A stretch of 64,000 bases of DNA. Origin: Pseudaestuariivita atlantica (GTDB lineage: Bacteria > Pseudomonadota > Alphaproteobacteria > Rhodobacterales > Rhodobacteraceae). This document shows positions 8,089 through 16,135 of the stretch, in pieces. Made by a program: the position numbers and the translations under genes. The notes under the pieces were generated by a model. That model saw nothing but the letters and a program-made list of their open reading frames with translations, made no database searches and was not told the DNA's origin. How positions within the stretch are numbered: position 1 is the stretch's first letter; each line of letters begins with the position of its first letter. The stretch spans positions 1 through 64,000 of the forward strand of contig NZ_AQQZ01000001.1 in assembly GCF_001205715.1 (NCBI RefSeq). Direction: 5' to 3'.

Positions 8089-8820
8089 ATGACAGACTGG
8101 CCTGAAGACCTGCCGCGCCGGCCATTGCATGTCGGCCTGATCGGCGGGATCGGCGTTGCCGCGACGCTGGTCTACTACCAGCGTCTGACCGCGCGGTGCG
8201 CGGCGGCGGGCGTCGTGCCCGAGATCACCATCGTGCATGCCGACGTGCAGGAACTGATCCGCAACAACCTCGCCGATGACCGCGCGGCGCAGGCGCAGAG
8301 TAACGCCCGACTGCTAGCGCGGCTGGCGGATGCGGGGTGTGACCTGGCCGCTATCACGTCCCTCGGCGGGCATTTCTGCTTTGCCGAAACGCAGGCGATC
8401 AGCCCCCTGCCGCTGGTCTCTGCCGTGACCCCGCTTGATGATCATTTCGTCGCGCAAGGCCTTGGAAGTGTTGGCCTTCTGGGCACCCGTGTGGTGATGC
8501 AAACGCGCGCCTACGGGCAGCTGGCCCGGACCCGCGCGCTTGCGCCCGATGACCGTCTGGACGAGGTTGGCCAGCGGTACCAGGACATGGCCGTCGCAGG
8601 GCGCTGCACGCCCGAGGACCGCGCGTTTTTCTTCCGCACCGCGGCCGTCCTGATGGATCGCGGGGCGGAGGCGATCGTGCTGGCGGGCACGGACCTGAAC
8701 CTCGCATTTGACGGCAGCACCGATCCCGGATACCCCGTGATCGATGCGCTGGATGTGCATGTCGATCTGCTTGCGCGGCTGGCCTCGGGGCCGGACGCCC
8801 TATCACCGGACAGACCATGA
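8089..8820 (+). CDS. Aspartate/glutamate racemase-fold protein lacking both catalytic cysteines
   Basis: A 243-residue protein of the Asp/Glu racemase superfamily: it begins with the family phosphate/carboxylate loop [20 protein letters not shown] and keeps the two-domain repeat plan. Active members use two cysteines, in CNT(A/M)H and in GCTE. Here the first site reads [10 protein letters not shown], with Ser where the first Cys belongs, and the second reads VLAGTDLNL, with Gly where the second Cys belongs. A Cys three residues after the first site could not take the same position. The protein is therefore unlikely to be a standard racemase and may be an isomerase, lyase or binding protein. 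ATG 8089 follows AAGGGAG. Its stop overlaps the cobT start (ATGA), so it is coupled to cobT. Confidence 0.8.
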   Translation: MTDWPEDLPRRPLHVGLIGGIGVAATLVYYQRLTARCAAAGVVPEITIVHADVQELIRNNLADDRAAQAQSNARLLARLADAGCDLAAITSLGGHFCFAETQAISPLPLVSAVTPLDDHFVAQGLGSVGLLGTRVVMQTRAYGQLARTRALAPDDRLDEVGQRYQDMAVAGRCTPEDRAFFFRTAAVLMDRGAEAIVLAGTDLNLAFDGSTDPGYPVIDALDVHVDLLARLASGPDALSPDRP

Positions 8821-10694
8821 GCACGAAACCGACGGACAACCCTGCCGAACCGTTCAAGAAGGCCCTTGCCGAGGCGACCAAGGTCATGGCCGACGACCCC
8901 GAGTTGTCGGTCAGCTACAGCGTTGATCCCGCTGGCCTTTCCGGCGATCAGATGCGCCTGCCGCAGGTCACGCGGCGGATGACGCGGGACGAGGTGCTGG
9001 TGGCGCGCGGCACCGCTGACGCGCTGGCGATGTACCGCAAGTACAACGACGCGGGTACCCATGCCCGTTACGCCCCGCCCGGCGACATGGCGCGCGACCT
9101 CTATGAGGCGATGGAGACGGCGCGCTGCGAGGCGATGGGCGCGCGCGACATGCCCGGCACCGCGTCGAATATCGACGCCAAGATCGGGCAGGAAGCGGTG
9201 CGGAAAGGCTATGGCCAGATCACCTCGACCGACGAGGCGCCGCTGGCCACCGCCGCGGGCTACCTGATCCGCCACCTCGCCACGGGCCGAGACCTGCCCG
9301 AGGGCGCGCAGAACGTGATGGAGCTGTGGCGCGGCTTCATCGAGCAGCAATCGGGCGATGCGCTTGATAACATTGACGATCTTCTGTCCGACCAGCAGGC
9401 TTTCGCCAAGTTCGCCCGGCAGATGATCACCGATCTCGGCTATGGCGACCAGTTGGGCGACGATCCCGACCAGTTCGACGACGACCAGGAAGACGACGCG
9501 GAATCGGCGCAGGACGAGGAGGAGGAACCCGACTCGACCGGCCAGGACGACAGCGAGGAGGAGGCCGAGGCCTCTCCCGAGCAGTCGCAGGACGAACAGC
9601 AGGATGCGAGCCAGGCCCAGGTCTCGATGGACGAGATGGCCGACCAGGAGATGGGCGAAGAGGCCGAGATGCCGGAAGGCGAGGCCCCGCTGGAGCCGCC
9701 CCCGCCGCAACCCCATTCCGAGGCAGATCCCGAATACCAGGTTTATACCACTGAATTTGATGAGGAAATCCGGGCCGAAGACCTTGCTGAACCGATCGAG
9801 CTGGAACGGTTGCGCGCCTATCTCGACCAGCAGCTTGAACCGCTGAAAGGCGCCGTGTCGCGGCTGGCCAACAAGCTGCAGCGGCGTCTTCAGGCGCAGC
9901 AGAACCGGTCGTGGGAGTTCGACCTCGAAGAGGGGATGCTGGATGCGGGGCGTCTTGCGCGGGTCGTGGCGAACCCCACGACACCTCTCAGCTTCAAGGT
10001 CGAGAAGGATACCGAGTTCCGCGATACGGTCGTGACGCTGCTTCTGGACAATTCCGGGTCGATGCGCGGGCGGCCGATTTCCATCGCGGCGATCTGTGCC
10101 GACGTGCTGGCGCGGACGCTGGAGCGGTGCAGCGTGAAGGTCGAGATTCTTGGTTTCACAACAAGGGCTTGGAAGGGCGGGCAGTCGCGCGAGGCGTGGC
10201 TGAACTCGGGCCGGGAACAGCAGCCGGGTCGCCTGAACGACCTGCGGCACATCATCTACAAGGGGGCCGATGCGCCGTGGCGGCGGGCGAGGCCGAACCT
10301 TGGGCTGATGATGAAAGAGGGCCTGTTGAAGGAGAACATCGACGGGGAGGCGCTGGAATGGGCGCATCGCCGGATGCTGGGCCGTCCCGAGGCGCGGAAA
10401 ATCCTGATGGTGATCTCGGACGGGGCGCCGGTCGACGATTCGACATTGTCGGTTAACCCCGCGAATTACTTGGAAAAACACCTGCGCGACGTGATCGCGA
10501 TGGTGGAGCGGCGCAAGCAGGTGGAGCTGCTGGCCATCGGCATCGGGCACGACGTGACGCGGTATTACGACCGCGCCGTCACGATCACCGACGTGGAGCA
10601 GCTGGCGGGCGCCATGACCGAGCAACTGGCGGCGCTGTTCGACAGCGATCCGCGCGCACGGGCGCGGTTCGCGGGGATGCGCAAGGCGGGATAA
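8817..10694 (+). CDS. cobT: Cobaltochelatase subunit CobT
   Basis: A 625-residue partner of CobS in the cobaltochelatase. The N-terminal domain (about 1-210) is followed by a long Asp/Glu/Gln-rich linker at about 215-310, then a coiled segment and a C-terminal von Willebrand A domain from about residue 405. The metal-ion-dependent adhesion site reads [11 protein letters not shown] near residue 408, with the later [12 protein letters not shown] and IGHDV segments. The CobS hexamer and CobT form the chaperone-like ring acting on CobN. Its start overlaps the racemase-like gene by four bases. Transcription ends in a run of hairpins, the first at 10695-10715. Confidence 0.97.
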   Translation: MSTKPTDNPAEPFKKALAEATKVMADDPELSVSYSVDPAGLSGDQMRLPQVTRRMTRDEVLVARGTADALAMYRKYNDAGTHARYAPPGDMARDLYEAMETARCEAMGARDMPGTASNIDAKIGQEAVRKGYGQITSTDEAPLATAAGYLIRHLATGRDLPEGAQNVMELWRGFIEQQSGDALDNIDDLLSDQQAFAKFARQMITDLGYGDQLGDDPDQFDDDQEDDAESAQDEEEEPDSTGQDDSEEEAEASPEQSQDEQQDASQAQVSMDEMADQEMGEEAEMPEGEAPLEPPPPQPHSEADPEYQVYTTEFDEEIRAEDLAEPIELERLRAYLDQQLEPLKGAVSRLANKLQRRLQAQQNRSWEFDLEEGMLDAGRLARVVANPTTPLSFKVEKDTEFRDTVVTLLLDNSGSMRGRPISIAAICADVLARTLERCSVKVEILGFTTRAWKGGQSREAWLNSGREQQPGRLNDLRHIIYKGADAPWRRARPNLGLMMKEGLLKENIDGEALEWAHRRMLGRPEARKILMVISDGAPVDDSTLSVNPANYLEKHLRDVIAMVERRKQVELLAIGIGHDVTRYYDRAVTITDVEQLAGAMTEQLAALFDSDPRARARFAGMRKAG

Positions 10695-10715
10695 TTCTGT
10701 GCAATTTGCACAGAA
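10695..10715 (+). terminator. Hairpin directly after cobT stop
   Basis: The arms TTCTGTGCA and TGCACAGAA form a perfect 9-base stem around the loop ATT, starting one base after the cobT stop codon and followed by a C run rather than a U tract. It can act as a terminator or as an RNA-stabilising 3' end. Confidence 0.5.
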
Positions 10716-10749
10716 CCCCCCTATGGATTGAGCAATCGGGTTCGGCGGG

Positions 10750-10861
10750 CCGGGATTTTTCGACAAATCCCGGAAGCGATCTTGCAAGATCGCTCAAGCG
10801 CCCGCGCGGGCGCTTGCACCGCGGCGCGCGCCGCGGTGGCAACGAATTTCGAAATTCGTTG
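10750..10861. repeat. Five contiguous perfect palindromes between convergent cobT and gatB
   Basis: Five perfect inverted repeats sit almost edge to edge: 10750-10773 (arms CCGGGATTT/AAATCCCGG, 6-base loop), 10775-10794 (20-base palindrome), 10795-10816 (22 bases), 10817-10838 (22 bases) and 10840-10861 (22 bases, centre AATTTCGAAATT). Only single bases separate some of them and the last abuts the gatB 3' end (stop at 10866). Units of this kind resemble the short palindromic modules scattered in Rhodobacteraceae intergenic regions. They probably end transcription from both sides, and may be a REP/BIME-like mosaic. Confidence 0.85.
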
Positions 10862-10865
10862 GGCG

Positions 10866-12377
10866 TCAATCCTTCAGCTTTTGCGCGATCAGCTGGTTGA
10901 CGACCTTCGGGTTGGCCTTGCCGCCCGTCGCCTTCATCACCTGCCCCACGAACCAGCCGGCCAGCTTGGGGTTCTCGCGGGCCTTTTCGACCTGCGCGGG
11001 GTTGGCGGCGATGACCTCGTCCACCGCCGCCTCGATCGCGCCGGTATCGGTGACCTGCTTCATGCCTTTCGCCTCGGCCACCTGCGCGGGGTCGCCGCCT
11101 TCGGTGTAGACGATTTCGAACAGGTCCTTGGCCATCTTGCCGTTGATCGTGTCGGACGCGACCAGATCGACCACGCCGCCCAGTTGCGCCGGTGACATGG
11201 GGCTGTCGGTGATGGCGGTGTCGTCGCGGTTGAGGCGGCCGAACAACTCGTTGATGACCCAGTTCGCCACGGTCTTGCCGTCACGGCCCTGTGCCGCTGC
11301 CTCGAAATAGGCGGCTGAATCCGTCTCGGCCGTCAGGACGTTGGCGTCGTATTCGCTGAGGCCGAAATCGCCCATGAACCGCGCCTTCTTCTCGTCCGGC
11401 AGTTCCGGCAGCGAGGCGGCGATGTCGTCGACCCATGCCTGTTCGATCTCCAGCGGCAACAGGTCGGGATCGGGGAAGTAGCGGTAATCGTGCGCCTCTT
11501 CCTTGGACCGCATCGAGCGGGTTTCGTTCTTGTCCGGGTCGTAGAGGCGGGTTTCCTGATCGACGGTGCCGCCTGCTTCGACAATGGCGATCTGGCGGCG
11601 TGCCTCGTATTCGATGGCCGCCTGGATGAACCGCATCGAGTTCATGTTCTTGATCTCGCACCGGGTGCCCAGATGCGAGAAGTCCTGCGTTTCCTGGTAC
11701 TTCTCGTACTGGCCGGGACGGCAGACCGACACGTTTACGTCCGCCCGCAGGTTGCCGTTCTGCATGTTGCCGTCGCAGGTGCCGAGGTAGCGCAGGATCT
11801 GGCGCAGCTTGGTGACGTAGGCTGCCGCTTCCTCTGGGCCGCGGATGTCGGGGCGGGAGACGATCTCCATCAGCGCGACGCCGGTGCGGTTGAGGTCCAC
11901 GAAGGACATGTGCGGGTCCATGTCGTGGATCGACTTGCCCGCGTCCTGTTCCATGTGGATGCGTTCGATGCGCACGAGCCGCGCGATGCCCGGTTCCATG
12001 TCAACCAACACCTCGCCCTCGCCGACGATGGGTTCGTAAAGCTGGCTGATCTGGTAGCCCTGCGGCAGGTCGGGGTAGAAATAGTTCTTCCGGTCGAAGG
12101 CCGATTTGAGATTGATCTGCGCCTTCAGGCCCAGCCCCGTGCGCACCGCCTGTTCGACGCAGAATTCGTTGATGACGGGCAGCATGCCGGGCATGGCCGC
12201 GTCCACGAATGACACGTTCGAGTTCGGTTCGGCCCCGAATTTGGTGGAAGCGCCGGAGAACAGCTTGGCCTCGCTGGAGACCTGCGCGTGCACCTCCATC
12301 CCGATGACCAGTTCCCAGTCGTATTTCGCCCCGGCGATGACCTTGGGCTTCGGAGGCTGGTAGGTGAGATCGAGCAT
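10866..12377 (-). CDS. gatB: Asp-tRNA(Asn)/Glu-tRNA(Gln) amidotransferase subunit B
   Basis: A 503-residue GatB. The N-terminal kinase-like domain contains [20 protein letters not shown] and [10 protein letters not shown]-like blocks, with [29 protein letters not shown] and [19 protein letters not shown] as family signatures. The tail domain (about 340-503) ends in [15 protein letters not shown], the YqeY-like tRNA-binding part. GatCAB converts Glu-tRNA(Gln) and Asp-tRNA(Asn) to the amidated forms. The length is typical. It stands alone here; gatA and gatC are not adjacent. It is convergent with cobT across the palindrome cluster. Confidence 0.97.
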   Translation of the reverse strand: MLDLTYQPPKPKVIAGAKYDWELVIGMEVHAQVSSEAKLFSGASTKFGAEPNSNVSFVDAAMPGMLPVINEFCVEQAVRTGLGLKAQINLKSAFDRKNYFYPDLPQGYQISQLYEPIVGEGEVLVDMEPGIARLVRIERIHMEQDAGKSIHDMDPHMSFVDLNRTGVALMEIVSRPDIRGPEEAAAYVTKLRQILRYLGTCDGNMQNGNLRADVNVSVCRPGQYEKYQETQDFSHLGTRCEIKNMNSMRFIQAAIEYEARRQIAIVEAGGTVDQETRLYDPDKNETRSMRSKEEAHDYRYFPDPDLLPLEIEQAWVDDIAASLPELPDEKKARFMGDFGLSEYDANVLTAETDSAAYFEAAAQGRDGKTVANWVINELFGRLNRDDTAITDSPMSPAQLGGVVDLVASDTINGKMAKDLFEIVYTEGGDPAQVAEAKGMKQVTDTGAIEAAVDEVIAANPAQVEKARENPKLAGWFVGQVMKATGGKANPKVVNQLIAQKLKD

Positions 12378-12448
12378 CGGCGCGGGTCCCCGGCTGGGTG
12401 AATACTGGCCGGGGTTTTAGGTGACGCGCCAGAGCGGGGCAAGGCCTG

Positions 12449-13729
12449 TCAGGCGGCGGGGGAGTAGACGATGCCGTCGGGGTCGAAGCGCACGATCTGG
12501 CCTTCGGCCATGACATGGGCAAAGGCTTCGCTGATGCGGCTGAAGGCGGCGGCGCGGCCCCGGCGGATCAGCGAGGCGCGGTCGGGCAGGCCCGCCACGG
12601 GGGCGAAGCGGTCCGCCGCCTCGGCCCAGAGCAGCGGGTGCAGTTCGCGCAGGTGGTCGTGCAGGACCCAGCGGAACCCGGCAGAGAGCCGCGCGCGGGC
12701 GCGTTCGATCAGGCGGGCATCGCCCGATTTCGGCGCGACCGCGCGGGTCGAGATGCCGAGATAGGCGGCGAAGAGGTTGGCGAGGTGCTGGCTGGGGCGA
12801 CGGGTGAGGATGTCGCGCACGCCGTCGAGGAAGAAGTCGGTGTCGAGCATCTCGTAGGCGCGTTCGTCGACCAGCAGCGCGTCCATGTAGACCCACGCGT
12901 AGCCGCCATTGCCCCATGCGTCGTTGGTGGCCGCCGCCGTGCGCCGCGCTTCGAGGTTCAGCCGGTCATAGGAGCCGAACCAGCGCGGCAGCAGGTGGTT
13001 GCCATAGGCGCGCATGTGGCCCGGAGCGTTCGGGTCGAGCGCGATCAGCGTCTCGTAGGCGGCTGTCAGGCGGTCGGTCGGGACCTGCCCGCCCGGCAGC
13101 GCGGCGCAGCGCGCGGCGGCGAGGGCGGGGGAGTCGCATGTGATGGGGTCGAACCGGTCGAGCAGTTCGCTGGCGCGATCGAAGTGACGGGCAAAGCTTT
13201 CGTGGTCCCGCGCATCCATTTCCGAGGACCAGCCTTCGCCCCGGAAGGACCAGCCGATGTCGATATGGGCGAGTGCCGCGACAAGCGTGGTGCCGTAATC
13301 GTCCGCGCGGTCGGTGGCGAGCGCGTCGAGCGCAGCGACGCCAAGGCGGCGGGCCTCGGTCACGGGGGCGCCGGAGGGCAGGGTGGGCGACACGGTATCG
13401 GCGCGCGCGCCCTGGGCCAGCAGCGTCGGGATCGGCGTGCCGCCCGGCGTCGTGGCGCGCAGCCCGTCGAACTGGCGCAAGAGGTGGGACAGGTCGTCCC
13501 AGCGTTCCTGCCGGGCCAGGTGCAGGCCCTGCCGGTGATGCCAGCCCTGTTCCTTCTCCTCGCGGGAGCGGTCGCAGGTGGGGATCACGAGCCGCGGGCT
13601 GAGCCGTGACAGCCGGTGCGTGGGCGCCGAAAGTTGGGAAGGCTCGGGATGCGGTGTGCTGGATGGATGCCGCGCCAGTGCCTGGAGCGGCGCCGTCAGG
13701 GAGCGGGCCAGCCTTGTCAGTGTGGGCAT
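12449..13729 (-). CDS. Conserved hypothetical protein, about 426 residues
   Basis: A soluble 426-residue protein that I do not recognise by function. The N-terminal 50 residues are low-complexity (Pro/Ser/Arg) and the rest is rich in helices with Trp and Asp/Arg pairs, e.g. FRGEGWSSEMDARDHESFA and GNGGYAWVYMDALLV. The pattern of paired helices suggests an alpha-solenoid but no clear TPR consensus is seen. It codes with the GC bias of its neighbours, and a real gene is supported by the absence of a better frame over 1.28 kb. It is upstream of gatB on the same strand, with 71 bases between. ATG 13729 is preceded by GGCTCCTTCC-complement purines, a plausible ribosome site. Confidence 0.75.
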   Translation of the reverse strand: MPTLTRLARSLTAPLQALARHPSSTPHPEPSQLSAPTHRLSRLSPRLVIPTCDRSREEKEQGWHHRQGLHLARQERWDDLSHLLRQFDGLRATTPGGTPIPTLLAQGARADTVSPTLPSGAPVTEARRLGVAALDALATDRADDYGTTLVAALAHIDIGWSFRGEGWSSEMDARDHESFARHFDRASELLDRFDPITCDSPALAAARCAALPGGQVPTDRLTAAYETLIALDPNAPGHMRAYGNHLLPRWFGSYDRLNLEARRTAAATNDAWGNGGYAWVYMDALLVDERAYEMLDTDFFLDGVRDILTRRPSQHLANLFAAYLGISTRAVAPKSGDARLIERARARLSAGFRWVLHDHLRELHPLLWAEAADRFAPVAGLPDRASLIRRGRAAAFSRISEAFAHVMAEGQIVRFDPDGIVYSPAA

Positions 13730-13805
13730 GTGGAAGGAGCCTTAGGTTCGTTCGTCGGTCTGACGCTGTTGTGCATCTGCTTTGGGGCGGAAAGGGGGCG
13801 CGGGG

Positions 13806-13844
13806 GTGCCGGACCCCGACAATGTTTCTGACATTTTCCGGCAC
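13806..13844. promoter_or_regulatory. Nested inverted repeat in the 426-residue gene upstream region
   Basis: Arms GTGCCGGA (13806-13813) and TCCGGCAC (13837-13844) enclose a second perfect hairpin, AATGT/ACATT around TTCTG (13821-13835). The following 13860-13905 is A/T-rich and could hold a promoter for the minus-strand gene starting at 13729. The remainder of 13730-13948 shows no gene. Confidence 0.4.
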
Positions 13845-13948
13845 GGCGCCCACGAAGCCGCCTAAATTATTACTAAAGGTGGATTTCGACTAAAATCTTC
13901 GCAGAAAGGTTGATGCGCGCCTGTGTCACCCGCTGCAGCGGATTCGCG

Positions 13949-14866
13949 TCAGGCGAGCCGGCGCGGCGCGCGGCGCGGGCCCAGCCATGCAGGGCGGCGA
14001 GTGTTGTCGACGAGCGAGACATCGGGCGCGCTGCCGCCGCCAAGCGCGAGCGTCCGGTCGCGCAGCAGGGCGATGCCGTCCTCGGACCGGGCGGGCAGGT
14101 CGCGGGCGGGTACGGGCGCGCCGATGGTGATGCGGAAGGGCTGGCGCGCCTTGTTCAGCGTTTCGTGAAACAGGGTAATGTCGCGCAGCGTCGGGTGCAC
14201 GAGGTCGAACAGGTAGAAGAGCGCCGAGTTGCGGGCGCGGATGTTGATCGGGATCACCGGCAGGTCCAGCCGCCGCGCGATCATCGCCGCCGAGGCCATC
14301 CATGGCCGTTCACACAGGCGCAGGCCCCGGCGCTTGGCCAGCCGCCCGGACGGAAAGATCACGCCCAGCCGGCCCGCCTGCACCGCGCGGTGCACATAGG
14401 CCATCGTGGCGCGGGTCTTGGCGACGGTGCGCCGGTCGGCGCGCCACTCGACCGGGGCGATCATCTCTTCAAGCTGCGGCAGGACGCGCAGGATGTCGTG
14501 ATTGGCAAAGAAATAGTGATCGGGCCGACGGTCGCGCAGGGCGTGGTACAGCATGATGCCGTCGGCGATCCCGGTGGGGTGGTTCGACACGACGAGCGCC
14601 GGGCCGCGCGCCGGGACATGTTTCAGCCCGGTGATGTCGACATCGTGGGCCAGCAGTTCGGCCATCGTGTCCATGATCGCGCGGCAGGGCATGTCGGCCA
14701 TGGTGTCGGCCAGCGCCACGGTGCGCGGATAGCCCAGCAGTTTCATCAGCGCCGCGCGGCAGAGCGCGTGACCGGGACCCGTGCGGAACACCCACGGGGC
14801 GCGTTCTTCGATCAGGGGGTCGATCCGGTCCTGCATGATCCGATGAAAGCAAGATTCGGGTGACAA
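13949..14866 (-). CDS. Lysophospholipid acyltransferase (LPLAT/AGPAT-like)
   Basis: A 305-residue membrane-associated acyltransferase of the PlsC-like superfamily. The acceptor motif is SNHPTGIADG at about residues 93-102 (His and Asp of the HxxxxxD variant seen in hemolysin-type LPLATs). The second block is GVIFPSGRLAKR, and a Pro-rich block VIPINIRARNS follows. It likely transfers an acyl chain onto a lysophospholipid or an ornithine/glycerol lipid, and is more like the hemolysin/OlsB-adjacent class than housekeeping PlsC. ATG 14866 is used, although the internal Met at residue 11 is possible. It stands as a single minus-strand gene, with 78 bases to the next. Confidence 0.85.
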   Translation of the reverse strand: MSPESCFHRIMQDRIDPLIEERAPWVFRTGPGHALCRAALMKLLGYPRTVALADTMADMPCRAIMDTMAELLAHDVDITGLKHVPARGPALVVSNHPTGIADGIMLYHALRDRRPDHYFFANHDILRVLPQLEEMIAPVEWRADRRTVAKTRATMAYVHRAVQAGRLGVIFPSGRLAKRRGLRLCERPWMASAAMIARRLDLPVIPINIRARNSALFYLFDLVHPTLRDITLFHETLNKARQPFRITIGAPVPARDLPARSEDGIALLRDRTLALGGGSAPDVSLVDNTRRPAWLGPRRAPRRLA

Positions 14867-14944
14867 CGGTATGACGACGGTCGGAAAGCCCGCCGTTTGG
14901 CAATCCTTTGCCGGATGCGCGACGCCCGTTCAAATATAGTTACC

Positions 14945-15388
14945 CTAGAGAAGCGCGAAGGCGTTCCGGCGCACGTCGAGCCCGCGGGCGCGGCAGGTGG
15001 CGTCGATCACGTCCTTGTCGGGTACGCATTCGGAGGGCAGGCGCAGCTTGCTGCCATCGCGCAGTTCCAGCGTCATGCGGGTCGACAAATCGAGCCGCGT
15101 GTCGAGCACGACGCGGGAGATGTCGGGCAGGGGCACGGTGCCTGTCTGCCCGGCGGTCGACCAGCCAAGCGCCCGGTCATCGAGCGACAGCGTGGCGACG
15201 TGGTTGCGGGCCATGTCCCAGACAGCGGGCAGGGTCACCAGCGCGCCGACGGCGAGGATGCCCCATGCCGCGTCGAGCAGTACCCGCGCCGCGCCCAGCC
15301 CGAACAGGACCGTGATCACCACGACGACGTTGCGCCGGGTGCGGGCGGGCCGTTCGAAGTGGAACGGCGGCGCGGGCGTGTCGGTCAT
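14945..15388 (-). CDS. Hypothetical two-helix membrane protein
   Basis: A 147-residue protein with two hydrophobic segments at about residues 20-36 and 40-58 (NVVVVITVLFGLGAARVLL and GILAVGALVTLPAVW) followed by a cytoplasmic PH-like or beta-rich domain containing LSLDDRALGWSTAGQTGTVP. No enzyme motif is visible. It overlaps the upstream SDR gene by four bases (ATGA, 15385-15388), which implies coupled translation. Its role is unknown; proteins of this layout are often annotated as uncharacterised in Rhodobacteraceae. Confidence 0.78.
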   Translation of the reverse strand: MTDTPAPPFHFERPARTRRNVVVVITVLFGLGAARVLLDAAWGILAVGALVTLPAVWDMARNHVATLSLDDRALGWSTAGQTGTVPLPDISRVVLDTRLDLSTRMTLELRDGSKLRLPSECVPDKDVIDATCRARGLDVRRNAFALL

Positions 15389-16131
15389 CGTCCGCCGGTC
15401 ACGTCGAGCGTGGTGGAGGTCACGTAGGACGCGCCGTCCGACAGGAGCCAGACGATCCCCTGCGCCACCTCCATGGCCGAGCCCGACCGGCCCATGGGCA
15501 CCATGTGGGCGAGGCGTTCGGCGCGTCCCGGCTCGCCGCCCTTGGCGTGCAGTTCGGTGTCGATCAGGCCGGGGCGCACGGCGTTGACGCGGATGCCTTC
15601 CTGCCCGACTTCAAGCGCGAGGCCCTTGGTGAAGGTGTCGATCGCGGCCTTGGAGGCGGCGTAGTCGACATACTGGTTGGGCGAGCCGATATAGGCCGCC
15701 GCCGAGGAGATGTTCACGATGCTGCCGCCATGGCCGCCATGCTTGGTCGACATGCGGCGCACCGCCTGGCTGGCGCAGAGGATCGAGCCGGTCACGTTCA
15801 CCGCCATGATGCGGGCGACGCGCTCGGCGGTGTAATCCTCGACCCGCTGGGTCATGCCGACGATGCCCGCGTTGTTGACGAAGCCGGTGAGGGGGCCCAT
15901 GGCGTCCACCGCCTTGAACATGGCGGGGATGGCGTCGGGGTCGCCCACGTCGCCCGGCACGATCATCGCCTCGCGCCCGGCGGCGCGCACGTCGGCGGCG
16001 ACGGCCTCGGCGGCGTCCTTGGACGACAGGTAGCCGATGGCGACGTTCCAGCCGTCGGCGGCGGCGAGGCGCGCGGTGGCGGCGCCGATCCCGGTGGAGG
16101 CGCCGGTGATGAAAAGGTTCTTTGCGGTCAT
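15385..16131 (-). CDS. SDR-family NAD(P)-dependent oxidoreductase
   Basis: A 248-residue classical short-chain dehydrogenase/reductase. The cofactor loop ITGASTGIGAATARLAA is at residues 8-24, NNAG is at about 86-89, and the catalytic Ser is in IVNISSAAAYIG with Tyr and Lys in YVDYAASKAAID. The tail has the family block GIRVNAVRPGLIDTELH. The position after the second beta strand (YLSSKD) lacks an acidic residue, so NADP(H) is possible. The substrate cannot be read from the sequence; the closest general type is FabG/glucose-1-dehydrogenase-like. It is followed by the small membrane protein gene in a four-base overlap and preceded by pepN with four bases between. Confidence 0.9.
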   Translation of the reverse strand: MTAKNLFITGASTGIGAATARLAAADGWNVAIGYLSSKDAAEAVAADVRAAGREAMIVPGDVGDPDAIPAMFKAVDAMGPLTGFVNNAGIVGMTQRVEDYTAERVARIMAVNVTGSILCASQAVRRMSTKHGGHGGSIVNISSAAAYIGSPNQYVDYAASKAAIDTFTKGLALEVGQEGIRVNAVRPGLIDTELHAKGGEPGRAERLAHMVPMGRSGSAMEVAQGIVWLLSDGASYVTSTTLDVTGGR

Positions 16132-16135
16132 TGTG

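Noticed and set aside
8511-10787. Long minus-strand open frame (about 758 codons) across cobT
   Set aside because: It is antisense to cobT, which has full domain evidence. In GC-rich DNA the complementary frame is often open; its translation is low-complexity and matches nothing.
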